Numbered from the stretch's first letter, positions 9,013 through 18,447 are shown. The stretch: 54,039 bases of DNA from Listeria floridensis FSL S10-1187 (GCF_000525875.1 NZ_AODF01000018.1:1-54039); one strand, 5' to 3'. The notes: generated by a model not told the origin, from the letters alone. Numbers and translations: made by a program.

Positions 9013-9665
9013 TACGAAGTTCCAAATATAAGCGAAAAGATCGTTTTTCACCAATTGATGAACAGTTTAAACTCATTCGGACGGGAATCGATTATGCTGC
9101 AATTGATGAGAAGAAGCAAGTTATCTTGATCACCTCGCCAGAAAGCGGTTCAGGAAAATCTACAGTAGCCTCGCGACTTGCGATGGCTTATGCACAAAAA
9201 GGCGAAAAGACGCTGTTAATTGATGCGGATATGCGAAGACCAGTTTTGCATAAGAATTTTGCCAAGTTAGCTCAACCTGGATTGTCAAATGTGATGCTAA
9301 GCGAAAGCATTCTTGAAGACAGTTTACAAAAAATAGCTGTCACAAAAGACAGCCTTATGCTTTTAACAAGCGGAGCGATTCCGCCTAGCCCGAATGACCT
9401 GCTTTCCACAAAGCGTATGAGTGAAATTCTGACAGAACTTCGAGCGGCGTTTGACCGAATAATAATTGATACACCGCCCGTTACAATTGTCTCTGATGCA
9501 CTTGTTTTGGCAGAACTTGCAGATGGAGCGGTTCTCGTCTGCCGCTATCATAAAACACGAAAAGACAAAGCGAAGCAGGCAGTTAATCAATTACGGCTCG
9601 CCAAAGCTTCCCTTATCGGCGTAGTTTTTAACGGAGTAAAAAATGCGGAGAGCTATTATTACTAG
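9009..9665 (+). CDS. CpsD/CapB-type bacterial tyrosine kinase
   Basis: 218 residues, the cytoplasmic BY-kinase partner of the preceding modulator. Walker A SPESGSGKSTVASRLA, Walker A' LLIDADMRRP and Walker B RIIIDTPP are all present and correctly spaced. The C-terminus ends NAESYYY, a short tyrosine cluster that serves as autophosphorylation site in this family. The cognate phosphatase (Wzb or CpsB type) is not in the cluster, so dephosphorylation would need an unlinked enzyme. Confidence 0.92.
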   Translation: MIRSSKYKRKDRFSPIDEQFKLIRTGIDYAAIDEKKQVILITSPESGSGKSTVASRLAMAYAQKGEKTLLIDADMRRPVLHKNFAKLAQPGLSNVMLSESILEDSLQKIAVTKDSLMLLTSGAIPPSPNDLLSTKRMSEILTELRAAFDRIIIDTPPVTIVSDALVLAELADGAVLVCRYHKTRKDKAKQAVNQLRLAKASLIGVVFNGVKNAESYYY

Positions 9666-9680
9666 GGGAGGAAGCATGAA

Positions 9681-10327
9681 ATGGAACCTACTAAAATGGA
9701 TCTGAGCGAAATTATCGAGCAAGAAAGATATACCAAGCGAAAACAAAAACTCGGACTTTGTCTAAGTCTGTTTGGCCTTATTTTACTAGCCCCGCTGTTA
9801 CTGCTTATTGCACTCAGCATCAAGCTTGAAAATCCACGAGCACAAGTGCTTTTTAAGCAAAAACGTGTAGGGAAAGCTGGCAAAGAATTTTGGATGTACA
9901 AATTCCGTACGATGCAGGAAGATGCAGAAAAACAGCTGCAGCATTATCTTTTAGAAAATGAAATCGAAGGTGCGATGTTCAAAATGAAAAACGATCCACG
10001 TATCACTCAAGTCGGTCGGTTTCTACGGAAAACAAGCTTGATGAACTTCCGCAGCTTTGGAATGTTGTAAGAGGCGAGATGGCTCTTGTCGGTCCGAGAC
10101 CACCGCTTCCGCGTGAAGTTGCTGAATACACTTCTTACGAAAAATTGCGACTTGCAGTAACCCCTGGATGCACAGGACTTTGGCAGGTAAGCGGCCGAAA
10201 CGAACTCAGCTTTCAAGAAATGGTGGAACTCGATTTGAAATACATTCGCAACAGCTCTTTCAAATTAGATGTTCAAATTCTATGCCGAACCGTTTTTGTA
10301 ATACTTATTCCAAAGGGGGCATATTAA
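9681..10327 (+). CDS. Undecaprenyl-phosphate sugar phosphotransferase (frameshifted)
   Basis: Bacterial sugar transferase of the WbaP/EpsL/CapM type, transferring the first sugar-1-phosphate to undecaprenyl phosphate. Membrane helix at residues about 30-55, then LFKQKRVGKAGKEFWMYKFR and TM, then KNDPRITQVGRFLRKTS. The family motif LDELPQLWNVVRGEMALVGP is split by a frame break near 10037: adding one G (TTG-ATG to TTG-GATG) restores it. The C-terminal VTPGCTGLWQVSGRNELSF is intact. Unlike most breaks here this one is not in a long homopolymer. AGGGGAGG precedes the start by nine bases. Confidence 0.88.
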
Positions 10328-10329
10328 CC

Positions 10330-11079
10330 ATGCCGAATCAGCGCATACATTTGCTTGGCGCGAATTTGGATGCTCTTTCGATGCAGGAAACCTTAGCAAA
10401 GATCGAGGAACTTATTCGTTTAGGGAAGCCCAGCCAGCATATTTCAATTAATGCCGGAAAAATCAATTTGATGGTACGTAATCCAAGGCTCGCGGAAATT
10501 ATTAATGCAGCGCCGCTCGTCAGTGCGGATGGACAATCGGTTGTTTTAGCCGCTCGCTATTTGGGGAGACATCTTCCAGAACGCGTCGCGGGTATTGATT
10601 TATTTCAAGAACTGGTCAAGCTCTCTGCCGAGAAGGGCTGGAAACCGTATTATTTCGGCGCCGAAGAAGAAGTTGTGGAGCGTGTCGTAAAGCTCGATCA
10701 AGAGCGTTATCCCGAGCTCGAAATTGCCGGATATCGCAATGGATATTTTGAAGAGGCGGAAAGTGAACAAATTGCTAAGGAAATTCGCGAAAGCGGAGCG
10801 GATATCTTGTTTGTTGCTTTTTCCAGCCCCAAAAAAGAATTTTGGATTCACGAATACCAAGAAACGCTCCAAGTTCCCTTCATGATGGGGGTAGGCGGCA
10901 GTTTTGATGTACTTTCCGGCAAGACAAAGCGTGCACCGGCGTGGATGCAAAAAGCTGGTTTAGAGTGGTTTTACCGTTTTCAGCAAGAACCGCGAAGATT
11001 ATTTTCCCGCTACATCATCGGCAATCTTGAATTTTTGTTCCGCGTATGGCGTGAAAAAAGAAAGGAAGACAAGCAGTAA
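10330..11079 (+). CDS. WecG/TagA/CpsF family glycosyltransferase (GT26)
   Basis: About 249 residues, full length for GT26. Recognisable blocks: ISINAGKINLMVRNPRLAEI, APLVSADGQSVVLAARYLG, RVAGIDLFQELV, FFAS-like LFVAFSSPKKEFWIHEY and GVGGSFDVLSGKTKRAPAWM, QKAGLEWFYRFQQEPRRLFS. In wall teichoic acid (TagA) and enterobacterial common antigen (WecG) the family adds ManNAc or ManNAcA to a lipid-linked GlcNAc. Next to a UDP-ManNAc dehydrogenase, ManNAcA transfer is the best guess here. The ATG directly follows the upstream gene's stop with GGGGGC as ribosome site; a longer upstream reading has no support. Confidence 0.9.
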   Translation: MPNQRIHLLGANLDALSMQETLAKIEELIRLGKPSQHISINAGKINLMVRNPRLAEIINAAPLVSADGQSVVLAARYLGRHLPERVAGIDLFQELVKLSAEKGWKPYYFGAEEEVVERVVKLDQERYPELEIAGYRNGYFEEAESEQIAKEIRESGADILFVAFSSPKKEFWIHEYQETLQVPFMMGVGGSFDVLSGKTKRAPAWMQKAGLEWFYRFQQEPRRLFSRYIIGNLEFLFRVWREKRKEDKQ

Positions 11080-12342
11080 TGGATAAGCACGTTTTAGACA
11101 GCCGCATGTTTATTGGATTCATCGTTATTTTTCCACTTATTGATTTTCTCAATGGTTTTTTCCTCTCAGCGAGTATCCCCATCCCCGTCGGCGTGCTTTA
11201 CCGCTTGTTGTTTTTCCTTTTTCTCATTGCGGCCATTTTTTTCGGGAAACTGCCCAAAACCAAGTTTACACTTCTTGCCGCGATGTTCATCCTTGGAAAT
11301 TTGATCCTCTTCATGCTTCAAAGCCTGCTGCTTGAAAACCCGCTTAGTTGGATTACGAAAGACCTTTCCGTATTTATCAAATATTTCTTATGGGTACTGA
11401 TTCCGTATTACATATACGAGCGAAGAGCATTCTTCACAACCATATCCTATGAAAAAATCTTCCTTACACTTAGTTTTTTCTTTACTATCTGCCTGCTTAT
11501 TCCTTATCTGCTAGGTGTCGGCAATCAGACCTATGATAATTCAGGTGCGGGCTACAAAGGCTTCTTTTTCGCTAACAATGATACGAGCTTTGCGTTCATG
11601 ATTTCAATCACATTCACCGCGCAGTCGCTCCTATCGTCGCTCCGCCAAAAATGGAATTTCAAACCGCTTCTTTTACTAATGCTCTTTTTCGGCAATATCA
11701 TCTGCCTGCTTCTCGTCGGCACCAAAACCGGTATCCTCTACGGCGCCGCAGTCAGCTTTATCTGCTGTTTCAGCTCTTCTTCAAAGTCCGCTACCGCTCG
11801 ATCAACCATAAAATCACGATCTGGTTTCTCAGCAGCTTTTTGATCGGCTGGGTGGTGTTTAAAGGAATCGGCTATGCCGCACAAATGGTCGTTGGCACTT
11901 ACGAACGAATCACGTATTTCTACTATCTTTACGAAGGAAACCTTGTACGACTTCTTTCCAGTTCGCGCAGCGACTATCTTTCAGGCGGAATGACCTCCTT
12001 TTTAAACGATCCAAAAGCCGGTTTCACCTTTTTTTTTCGGCCAAGGTTTTCAGTATCGGCTTGAAAATTTCGGCCGAGTGGGGCTGATCGAAATGGATTT
12101 TTTTGATGCTTTTTTTTGGACTTGGCCTCACTGGACTTCTGCTCTTATTATTTCTCTTAAGCTATTTCGTGCAGCTTTCTCTGCGTCATTCCGTCCGTTC
12201 GATTTACAGCTGGATGCTCCTTGTCGCGCTTTGCTACAGCTTTTTCGCCGGGCACATCTTATTTTCCGCATTGTCATCCACATTTTTCGGCTTAATCTGC
12301 GGCGGAATTATCCTTAAAAATGAAAGAAGGAAGCTCATTTGA
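11079..12342 (+). CDS. Wzy-type polysaccharide polymerase (multiple frameshifts)
   Basis: Very hydrophobic multi-spanning protein whose position between the transferase and the flippase gives its role: polymerising lipid-linked repeat units. Three frames join into one protein. The first break is near 11750 (YGAAVS then LYLLFQLFFKVRYR). The second is in the T9 run near 12028-12036 (GFTFFFGQGFQYRLENFGR). The third is in the T-runs near 12099-12118 (EMDFFD then MLFFGLGLTGLLLLLF). The late motif ENFGRVGLIEMDFFDMLFFG is typical of O-antigen ligase/polymerase proteins, with its acidic patch in the loop before the last helices. Start overlaps the preceding stop by one base. Sugar specificity cannot be inferred. 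Confidence 0.78.
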
Positions 12343-13755
12343 AAGCACTACTCATTCGCTTCGGCCAGTTTTCGATCGGCTCGCTTGGTGCGGCGCTGCT
12401 TAACCTGATACTCATCCCGATCACGACTTATTTTCTAACCCCCGCTGAATACGGCAAGACCGGCATGTTTCTACTGGCACAAACAATGTTGATTTATTGT
12501 ATTTACCTAGGATTCGATCAAGCTTTTACCCGTGAATTCCATGATTATCCGAATAAAAAATCCCTATTCAAGCAAGCGATGCTCATTCCATTTTCCTTTG
12601 CCCTTATCCTCATTCTTATCCTAGCGGGATTTGCCCCGATGTTTTCGAGCTTGCTTTTCGCGGATCAAAACTATGTTGGCATCATTTATTTACTTGCCTT
12701 GTCGATTGTTCTTTTGATTTTTGAACGGTTCATTCTGCTTTTTATTCGCATGGAAAATCGTGCTTTCAGCTTTTCCTTTTCCAATATTCTGGTCAAATTG
12801 ACTATCCTCATTGGAGCACTTGCAGCGCTACTCTTTAGTTCAAAGACATTTAGTTCCGTTGTCTACGGTATGTTGATAGGGCAAATGGCAGGCGATTTTC
12901 TTTTAATCATTATTCATCGGCGCTTGTTTCAGGGAGAAAGCGCCAATCTCAACAAGATGCTCATTAAGAAATTAGCGCGTTTCGGATTCCCAGTTGCGGT
13001 TGGAACAGTATTTTACAGCATGCTAATTGTGATGGACAAGTTGTTTTTGCGCTACATGGCTGATTTTTCTGAACTAGGTATCTATACCGCAGCCTTTAAA
13101 GTGGCAAGTGCGCTGATGGTGCTTCAAATCAGCTTTGCGAATTTTTGGATTCCAACTGCTTATGAATGGAACAAACAAGCCAAACCGCTGATTTATTATG
13201 AAAAAGTAAGTCAGATGATCATGTTCGTGATTGCGCTCTTTTTCTTACTGATGCTATTTATGAAAGAACAAATTATCTGGATACTCTCGCCGGCCTACAT
13301 GGAAGCACAATATATCTTCCCGTTGCTATGTTTTTATCCGCTTATGATGACGGTAAGCGAAACAACGAACCTTGGAATCGTATTTTCAAGAAAAAGTGTA
13401 TTGAATATTTATGTGTCCATTATTGCGATGCTAGCGGCACTTGCGTTAAACCTTACTTTGATTCCGCTTTACGGGGCAAAAGGAGCGGCGGTAGCAACCG
13501 GTTCAGGCTACGTAATTTTTTTTCTTTGCAAGAACATATTTCTCAATGCGGGTTTGGGAAGGATTTTCGGTAAAACGTCATGTTTTCATCACGATGCTGC
13601 TTTTCATTTTGAGCCTATCAAGTGCTTTTTTACGGCAAGAATTGTGGGAAAAAGTGTGGATACTTGCCGCTATAGTTTTGCTTTTCTTGATGTACCGAAC
13701 GGAATTAAAACAAATGTATGTTTTCATGCGGCGTAGAAAAGAGGAAAGAATATGA
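12339..13755 (+). CDS. Wzx-type flippase, polysaccharide biosynthesis protein (C-terminal frameshift)
   Basis: MATE/MOP superfamily transporter that flips lipid-linked repeat units. N-terminus SIGSLGAALLNLILIPITTY and FLTPAEYGKTGMFLLAQTML are the conserved first helices of the polysaccharide synthase family. About 12-14 helices follow, with YMADFSELGIYTAAFKVASA in the middle. The frame breaks near 13555-13570; the alternative frame continues SVKRHVFITMLLFILSLSSA and ends KQMYVFMRRRKEERI at 13755, overlapping the next gene by ATGA. The unshifted tail (HDAAFHFEPIKCFF) is not membrane-like. Start overlaps the polymerase stop, so the operon is continuous. Confidence 0.87.
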
Positions 13756-14777
13756 ACATTTTAATGGTAGGACCAGATCCGGAGGCCAAGGGTGGAATGG
13801 CAACCGTGATTTCCAATTTCAAAAAATACTATGCCCATCCCAACCAGAAGCTGTATTTTTTTACGACTTGGTCGGAAACACAGAAAAAGCGCACGCAGTG
13901 GCGTGCGCTTACAAAGATTCGCAAGGAGGTTAAGCGAAATAAAATTGATGTGGTACATTTTCATGTAGCCCAAAAAGGCAGTTTTATTCGTAAAGCGCTT
14001 CTCAAACGATTACTCCCAAAAAGATGCAAGACGATTTTTCACATGCATGCTTCGCAGTTCGAGGTCTTTTATCAAACAAGCGGAAAATGGATGAAAGCAT
14101 GGATTCGAAGTGAACTAAATGATGTGGATCAACTTGTTGTTTTAAGTGAAGGCTGGGCAGCATTTTATCGCTCGCTTACGGATACGGATATAGCGGTGTC
14201 GCGTAACGCTGTTCAAGTGCCGGAAGAATCGCTTTACCACGCGGAAGCTAAAACAATTGTAACTTTTGGGAGAATCGGGCAGCGTAAGGGGAGCTATGAT
14301 CTTTTGGCGGTTGCGAAGCGAATTCGGGTCAAGGTTCCGGAAGTACGCTTTGTTTTGTACGGGGACGGCGAGACTGGGAAGGTGGCGGAGCAAATTGAGG
14401 CGGAACAAATCGACAATGTTTTATTAGGGGGATGGATTTCCAAGGTGGAACAAGCGGAAGTCATGCAACATGCGGCACTTCACTTTCTCCCTTCCTATCA
14501 TGAAGGTCTTCCAATGGCTATTCTTGAAACAATGGCGGCAGGAGTTCCTAATCTTGCGACGAATGTTGGGGGGATTTCAGAGGCGGTGCAGCATGGCGAA
14601 AACGGGATGATCGTTGAACCAGGTAATATTGAAGCGATGGTGCTAGAGTTGGAGCGATTTTTGCTTGATGAGAAAATGCGAAAACGCTACAGTAAAAATG
14701 CTCGTTTGATGATTGAAAATGAATTTTCTTTTGAGCGGTATTTTAAGAGCTGGGCGGATTTTTATCCAGAGCTTTGA
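13752..14777 (+). CDS. Glycosyltransferase family 4
   Basis: 341 residues, GT-B fold retaining transferase. The N-terminal domain has MNILMVGPDPEAKGGMATVI (glycine-rich acceptor loop) and DVVHFHVAQKGSFIRK. The C-terminal nucleotide-sugar domain has TIVTFGRIGQRKGSYDLL, the LLGGW turn, and the EX7E motif in SYHEGLPMAILETMAAGVP. It overlaps the flippase gene by 4 bp and is the last gene of the operon before a strong terminator. Adding one sugar to the repeat unit is inferred. Only two transferases besides the initiating enzyme are present, which suggests a short repeat unit. Confidence 0.92.
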   Translation: MNILMVGPDPEAKGGMATVISNFKKYYAHPNQKLYFFTTWSETQKKRTQWRALTKIRKEVKRNKIDVVHFHVAQKGSFIRKALLKRLLPKRCKTIFHMHASQFEVFYQTSGKWMKAWIRSELNDVDQLVVLSEGWAAFYRSLTDTDIAVSRNAVQVPEESLYHAEAKTIVTFGRIGQRKGSYDLLAVAKRIRVKVPEVRFVLYGDGETGKVAEQIEAEQIDNVLLGGWISKVEQAEVMQHAALHFLPSYHEGLPMAILETMAAGVPNLATNVGGISEAVQHGENGMIVEPGNIEAMVLELERFLLDEKMRKRYSKNARLMIENEFSFERYFKSWADFYPEL

Positions 14778-14836
14778 GTGCTAAAAAAGCTTTTTGTGTG
14801 AGAACTGAGATTGATATGCGAAACGGTGGGCATATG

Positions 14837-14870
14837 AATAGCCTTTCATCAGTAACGATGAAAGGCTATT
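14837..14870. terminator. Rho-independent terminator of polysaccharide operon
   Basis: Perfect 14-bp stem AATAGCCTTTCATC / GATGAAAGGCTATT with loop AGTAAC, followed by TTATATATT. It closes the operon that starts near 7 kb. Confidence 0.8.
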
Positions 14871-15025
14871 TATATATTGTACAGGAATTTAAAAAGGCTG
14901 TTTCTTTGTAGAGGCGATTTAATGTTTATCCATTTGTATATGGACGGCTTTCGGTTCTTTCATAGATGCTTTTCTAGAGTTGAGTTGTGCCAAGAGGTAT
15001 TAGGCATCAGAAAGAACGAGCGCAC

Positions 15026-15970
15026 TTAATCTTCTTTTACCCATTCAGTCGACAAAGTCATTGCCGCTCGTGTTGCATGTGCTTGATCTAAGCTGTTCAG
15101 CATGACAAAATCATGAATCATACCTTGAAAACGAACTTGTGTAACTGGGACTCCAGCATCTCGCAAACGGCGTGCATAGGCCTCACCTTCATCTCGTAAA
15201 ACATCGGCTTCTCCGGTTAAAATCATTGCGGGTGGCAAATCTTTCAAGTCGTCTTTCGTTGCTTGAAGTGGGGAGATCGTTTTGATCTGAGCATTTTGAT
15301 CTTTTGGCAGATAGTTTCCCCAAAACCATTTCATAGCTTCTTTTGTTAAATAGTAATCCGTTTCAAATTCATCATAGGATTCTGTATCAAAGGCATGATT
15401 GGTTACTGGATAATATAAGAGTTGTTTCGCGATTTTAGGCCCTTTTCTATCTTTGGCGAGCATGGTTAAAATAGTCGCCATATTCCCTCCAACACTATCG
15501 CCGGCAATGACAATTCTTTCAGTATTCCAAGCTTCCTTGCTGCTATTTTCAGCAATTTTCAGCAAGACTGCATAACATTGTTCGATTGCTGTCGGATATT
15601 TTGCTTCTGGCGAACGGTCGTATTCAGGCACAAAGACAACTGAATTAGTTCGAACAGCTAGTTCGCGGACAAGTTTGTCATGTGTGTCTGCACTTCCTAA
15701 CACCCAACCTGCTCCGTGAACGTAGAGTATAATCGGCAATACTCCAGTACTGTTTTCTGGTTTAACAATACGTACATTAATTTGACCATGTTCGCCCAAA
15801 TCCATGGAACGATTTTCAATATTTGCCGCTTGTTTTACCACGGGCTGTTTTTGCAAGTCTTCTAACGCTTCTCTTGCTTGATCAACAGGTAGTTGATACA
15901 AAAACGGCGGTTTTTCGGTTGCTTTACATACATCTAGTGCTTCTTTTTCTAAGGAAATTCGGTTTGTCAC
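15026..15970 (-). CDS. Alpha/beta hydrolase, HSL-type esterase
   Basis: About 314 residues of the hormone-sensitive-lipase (alpha/beta hydrolase fold-3) family. The oxyanion motif is YVHGAGWVLGS (HGAGW in place of the common HGGG), the nucleophile elbow is AGDSVGGNMA, the acid lies in LTGEADVLRDEGEAYA, and the catalytic His is in GMIHDFVML. No signal peptide, so it is a cytoplasmic carboxylesterase of unknown substrate. The start is a GTG preceded by GGGATGG. Two inverted repeats lie just upstream and may be operators for an unlinked regulator. It stands alone, with neighbours on both sides separated by terminators. Confidence 0.9.
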   Translation of the reverse strand: MTNRISLEKEALDVCKATEKPPFLYQLPVDQAREALEDLQKQPVVKQAANIENRSMDLGEHGQINVRIVKPENSTGVLPIILYVHGAGWVLGSADTHDKLVRELAVRTNSVVFVPEYDRSPEAKYPTAIEQCYAVLLKIAENSSKEAWNTERIVIAGDSVGGNMATILTMLAKDRKGPKIAKQLLYYPVTNHAFDTESYDEFETDYYLTKEAMKWFWGNYLPKDQNAQIKTISPLQATKDDLKDLPPAMILTGEADVLRDEGEAYARRLRDAGVPVTQVRFQGMIHDFVMLNSLDQAHATRAAMTLSTEWVKED

Positions 15971-15999
15971 TTTACATCCATCCCATCTCTTAAAATTTA

Positions 16000-16049
16000 A
16001 GCAAGATATTCGTCTTGCTAAGTAAACCTATCGGAATAGATTTACTTAG
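16000..16049. promoter_or_regulatory. Two adjoining inverted repeats, candidate operators
   Basis: AGCAAGA-N6-TCTTGCT (16000-16019) runs into a 32-bp dyad, CTAAGTAAA-C-CTAT-CGGA-ATAG-A-TTTACTTAG (16018-16049). The longer dyad has 13 of 14 arm positions paired. They lie 30-80 bp upstream of the esterase GTG, where a TetR- or MarR-type repressor would bind. No such regulator gene is adjacent. Confidence 0.5.
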
Positions 16050-16220
16050 TTAAGAATACCCAAATATTTATTTTTGAAATCTAAATTTGACACCGAAATA
16101 GCAATTTATAAATAACGTTTTTTTGTTTTTTTTGTGGGGAATATAAAAGTGACTTAAGGAAAGAAGGCGGGGTAGAGCTATTTTCGTGTAGTCAGCGGAA
16201 AAGCTAGCGTCTAGAAGTCT
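16050..16220. other. Non-coding stretch between divergent dyads and terminator
   Basis: AT-rich region with the probable esterase promoter at its left edge. I see no open frame with a ribosome site, no RNA gene and no repeat here. Confidence 0.5.
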
Positions 16221-16288
16221 AAAAAAGAACAGAAATCAAGAAATTGGACCATTTGCGAAATGGCTTCTCTTGGATTCTGTTCTTTTTG
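16221..16288 (-). terminator. Long imperfect hairpin terminator
   Basis: AAAAAGAACAGAA pairs with TTCTGTTCTTTTT. The inner segments TCAAGA/TCTTGG and CCATTT/AAATGG pair around a GCG loop. A and T flanks let it act both ways; it follows the 3' end of the SdpI-like gene. Confidence 0.7.
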
Positions 16289-16297
16289 CTTGGGACT

Positions 16298-16613
16298 TTA
16301 TAGTTTAGCTAAATACTTTTCAGTTTGGATAATGGTTAGGAAAATAAGCAGAATTACGATTAATAAATAAATGCTACTGCGAAAAATAAATGAGAGCGGG
16401 ATGAACAGCATGACTAAGTACAGCAAAATCGAAAAAGCACCAAGCGCGATCCACAGCAAGCCGAGATACTGATGCGCAGCTTTGAAATGGCGCTCGCTTT
16501 TTAAGCTCGCTTTCGTTCGGTAAGTGAACGTTTTAGATGTGTCTTGCGGCGTAAAAAAAACGGAAATAAATGCCGCATCCGATTAATAGAAACGGAATAA
16601 GGATATCAATCAT
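16298..16613 (-). CDS. SdpI-like small membrane protein (frameshifted)
   Basis: A gene of about 104 residues seen only when the A8 run at 16553-16560 is corrected. It starts MIDILIPFLLIGCGIYFRF, then FTYRTKASLKSERHFKAAHQ, then YLGLLWIALGAFSILLYLVM and a last helix of Leu/Ile/Val. The middle stretch matches the pattern of the SdpI/YhfL C-terminal domain, in which a basic R-T-x-x-(S/T)-L motif is followed by an amphipathic segment and paired helices. Start ATG abuts the esterase stop (TAG ATG), so it is translationally coupled as the second gene of that unit. Function unknown. Confidence 0.68.
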
Positions 16614-17367
16614 CTACAGCCACTCCACAATTTTTTTGATGCCAGGTTCCCAAAAGTTGAAGTTATGTTCACCAGCTGCTTCATAATAATTCACAGGAAC
16701 GCCTTCATCAAGTAGAAATTGATGGAAATCGACGTTTTCTTTGTAAAGGTAATCTTCCGTACCGCAACTTTGATAAAGTTCAGGTAAGCGACGATTTTCA
16801 CGTTTGTTTTTGCGAATCAATTCATAAAGGTCGCTCTCGCTGCCGCGAAGTGTTTTTTTTGCCGCCGGTGATCGCTTCTGTACTGAAATTAGCAAACGGT
16901 TTTCGGATGATGTAGTCAATATCCATTACGCCGGACATGCTCGCTACTTTCGCAAAACGTTCGGGATTTGTCAGCGCAATTTTGAACGCGCCGTAACCGC
17001 CCATGGAATGACCGGCAATAAAGGTGTCCTCCCGTTTTTTAGAAAGAGGGAAAAGGGTCGGAAGAACTTCTGGCAGCTCATAAGCCACATAGTCGAAATA
17101 GCGGTGCCCGTAAGCCATGTTTGCGTAAAAACTATGATCGGCTGACGGCATCACGACAGCAATGCCTTTTTCCGCCGCATAACGCTCAATGTTCGTGTTT
17201 CGGACGTATGTCGAATGATCATTTGAAAGACCATGCAATAGATATAATGTGGGATACTTTGTGAGTGTTTCTTCGCTGAACCAACTCGGCTGTTCGGGCA
17301 AAATTAATGAAACGTCAGTCGCCATCGCAAGGGCGTTTGAACGAAACTTGAAGTGCAGTAAAGCCAT
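16614..17367 (-). CDS. Tributyrin-type esterase, EstA/FrmB-like (frameshifted)
   Basis: Esterase D/EstA fold. Oxyanion strand TLYLLHGLSNDHSTYVRNTN, nucleophile elbow FIAGHSMGGYGAFK, and C-terminal acid/His segments CGTEDYLYKENVDFHQFLLD and GEHNFNFWEPGIKKIVEWL. The frame breaks in the T8 run at 16853-16860 (ITGGKK then TLRGSESDLYEL); correcting one base yields about 250 residues, the usual length. No signal peptide, so cytoplasmic. It is divergent from the Fur-controlled importer, with the two starts about 110 bp apart. Hydrolysis of short-chain esters is known for the family; the physiological substrate is not clear. Confidence 0.88.
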
Positions 17368-17392
17368 GGATCGTAATCCTCCTTTTAGTAAA

Positions 17393-17407
17393 TGAAAACA
17401 ATTCTCA
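17393..17407. promoter_or_regulatory. Fur box
   Basis: TGAAAACAATTCTCA matches the 7-1-7 Fur consensus TGATAATnATTATCA at 12 of 14 arm positions. It overlaps the region upstream of the iron-importer promoter and also the esterase start region. Confidence 0.7.
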
Positions 17408-17415
17408 ATGAGACT

Positions 17416-17444
17416 TTGAATAAATCGGAATTATTTAGTACAAT
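17416..17444 (+). promoter_or_regulatory. Sigma-A promoter of the iron importer operon
   Basis: -35 TTGAAT at 17416-17421, a 17-bp spacer, -10 TACAAT at 17439-17444. The Fur box ends nine bases upstream of the -35. Confidence 0.7.
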
Positions 17445-17475
17445 AAATATAACAGAAAATCAGAGGGAGGACACT

Positions 17476-18447
17476 ATGAAAAAGGCTTATTTCGGACTCA
17501 TTTTTATTTTGATATTGCTACTTTCGGCTTGCGGAGCAAAACATGAAACGACAGCGGGGACGAAAACAAAATCGCAAGAAACAGAGCAGAAAGCAGTACT
17601 TACGATTAAAGATATGGCAGGACGCACCGTCCACTTTGATAAAAAACCAGAGCGGATTATTGCGCTCACTAATTCGGATATGAATTTGATCTATGCGCTT
17701 GGTGGAACGGTTGTCGGCAGGCAAACACAAGATGCCAGCGGAGTGAAACCTGAGGCTGCGAAAAAAGCGGCAGAAGTCGGCAACACGCATGATCTTAACT
17801 TGGAAAAAATTGCAGCGCTTGCACCGGATGTGATTATTGCAAGCTCGGAACAGAATATGAAAGATGTTCCAGCACTCGAATCGCTTGGAGCGAAAGTGGT
17901 TTTGACGGGGGCTAATTCGATTGATGAAATTAAAGCACAAACGGAAATTCTTGGAAAACTGATTGGGAAAGAAAAACAAGCTGATAAACTCAATCAGACG
18001 TTAGCAGAAAAAATGAAAGTTATTGAAAAAGAAGCGCCTGTTAATAAAGTGCGAGCTCTGCTCGTCCTCGGAGCTCCGGGCAGCAACTATGCGGCACTTC
18101 CAACCTCGCTTTCTGGAGATGTGCTCGAAAAAGCTGGCGGAATCAATGTAGCCAAAGATTTTAAAGGGGTTGAAAACTTCCCACAATATGCTGCACTCAA
18201 CGTCGAGAAAATTGTTGCTGCTGATCCAGAAATAATCTTTTTGATGATTCACGGCGGTGATGAAAAAGAAACGGAAACAGCGCTTAAAACGGAAATGAAA
18301 CAAAACCAAGCGTGGAGTTCAACTTCTGCGGTAAAAAATGATCATATTGTCGTACTGCCTGCTGATTTATTTGGAACAAACCCCGGCGTTCGAATTGATG
18401 AAGCGCTTGATGTGATGACAGCTAAGCTTAATCAGGTGAGAAAATGA
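17476..18447 (+). CDS. hupD: Iron-siderophore/haem ABC transporter, substrate-binding lipoprotein
   Basis: Lipoprotein signal peptide with lipobox LSAC (Cys about residue 16). Two periplasmic-binding-protein type-2-like (PF01497) lobes follow, with the signature segments RTVHFDKKPERIIALTNSDM and KIAALAPDVIIASSEQN, joined by a long helix. An upstream in-frame ATG at 17392 lies inside the Fur box and before the promoter, so it is rejected; GGGAGG precedes the ATG at 17476. First gene of a three-gene Fur-regulated operon. In Listeria the equivalent hupDGC genes import haem/haemoglobin iron; ferrichrome-type substrates are the other option. The gene name rests on order and length, not on ligand residues. 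Confidence 0.85.
   Translation: MKKAYFGLIFILILLLSACGAKHETTAGTKTKSQETEQKAVLTIKDMAGRTVHFDKKPERIIALTNSDMNLIYALGGTVVGRQTQDASGVKPEAAKKAAEVGNTHDLNLEKIAALAPDVIIASSEQNMKDVPALESLGAKVVLTGANSIDEIKAQTEILGKLIGKEKQADKLNQTLAEKMKVIEKEAPVNKVRALLVLGAPGSNYAALPTSLSGDVLEKAGGINVAKDFKGVENFPQYAALNVEKIVAADPEIIFLMIHGGDEKETETALKTEMKQNQAWSSTSAVKNDHIVVLPADLFGTNPGVRIDEALDVMTAKLNQVRK

Noticed and set aside
13860..13910. Short repeat GCGCACGC/GCGTGCGC in the glycosyltransferase gene
   Set aside because: It is coding sequence with local symmetry (AGCGCACGCAGTGGCGTGCGCT). It has no promoter or terminator context.
17392..17475. Longer N-terminus for the iron-binding lipoprotein
   Set aside because: The extra start is inside the Fur box and upstream of the promoter, and it would destroy the lipoprotein signal peptide.
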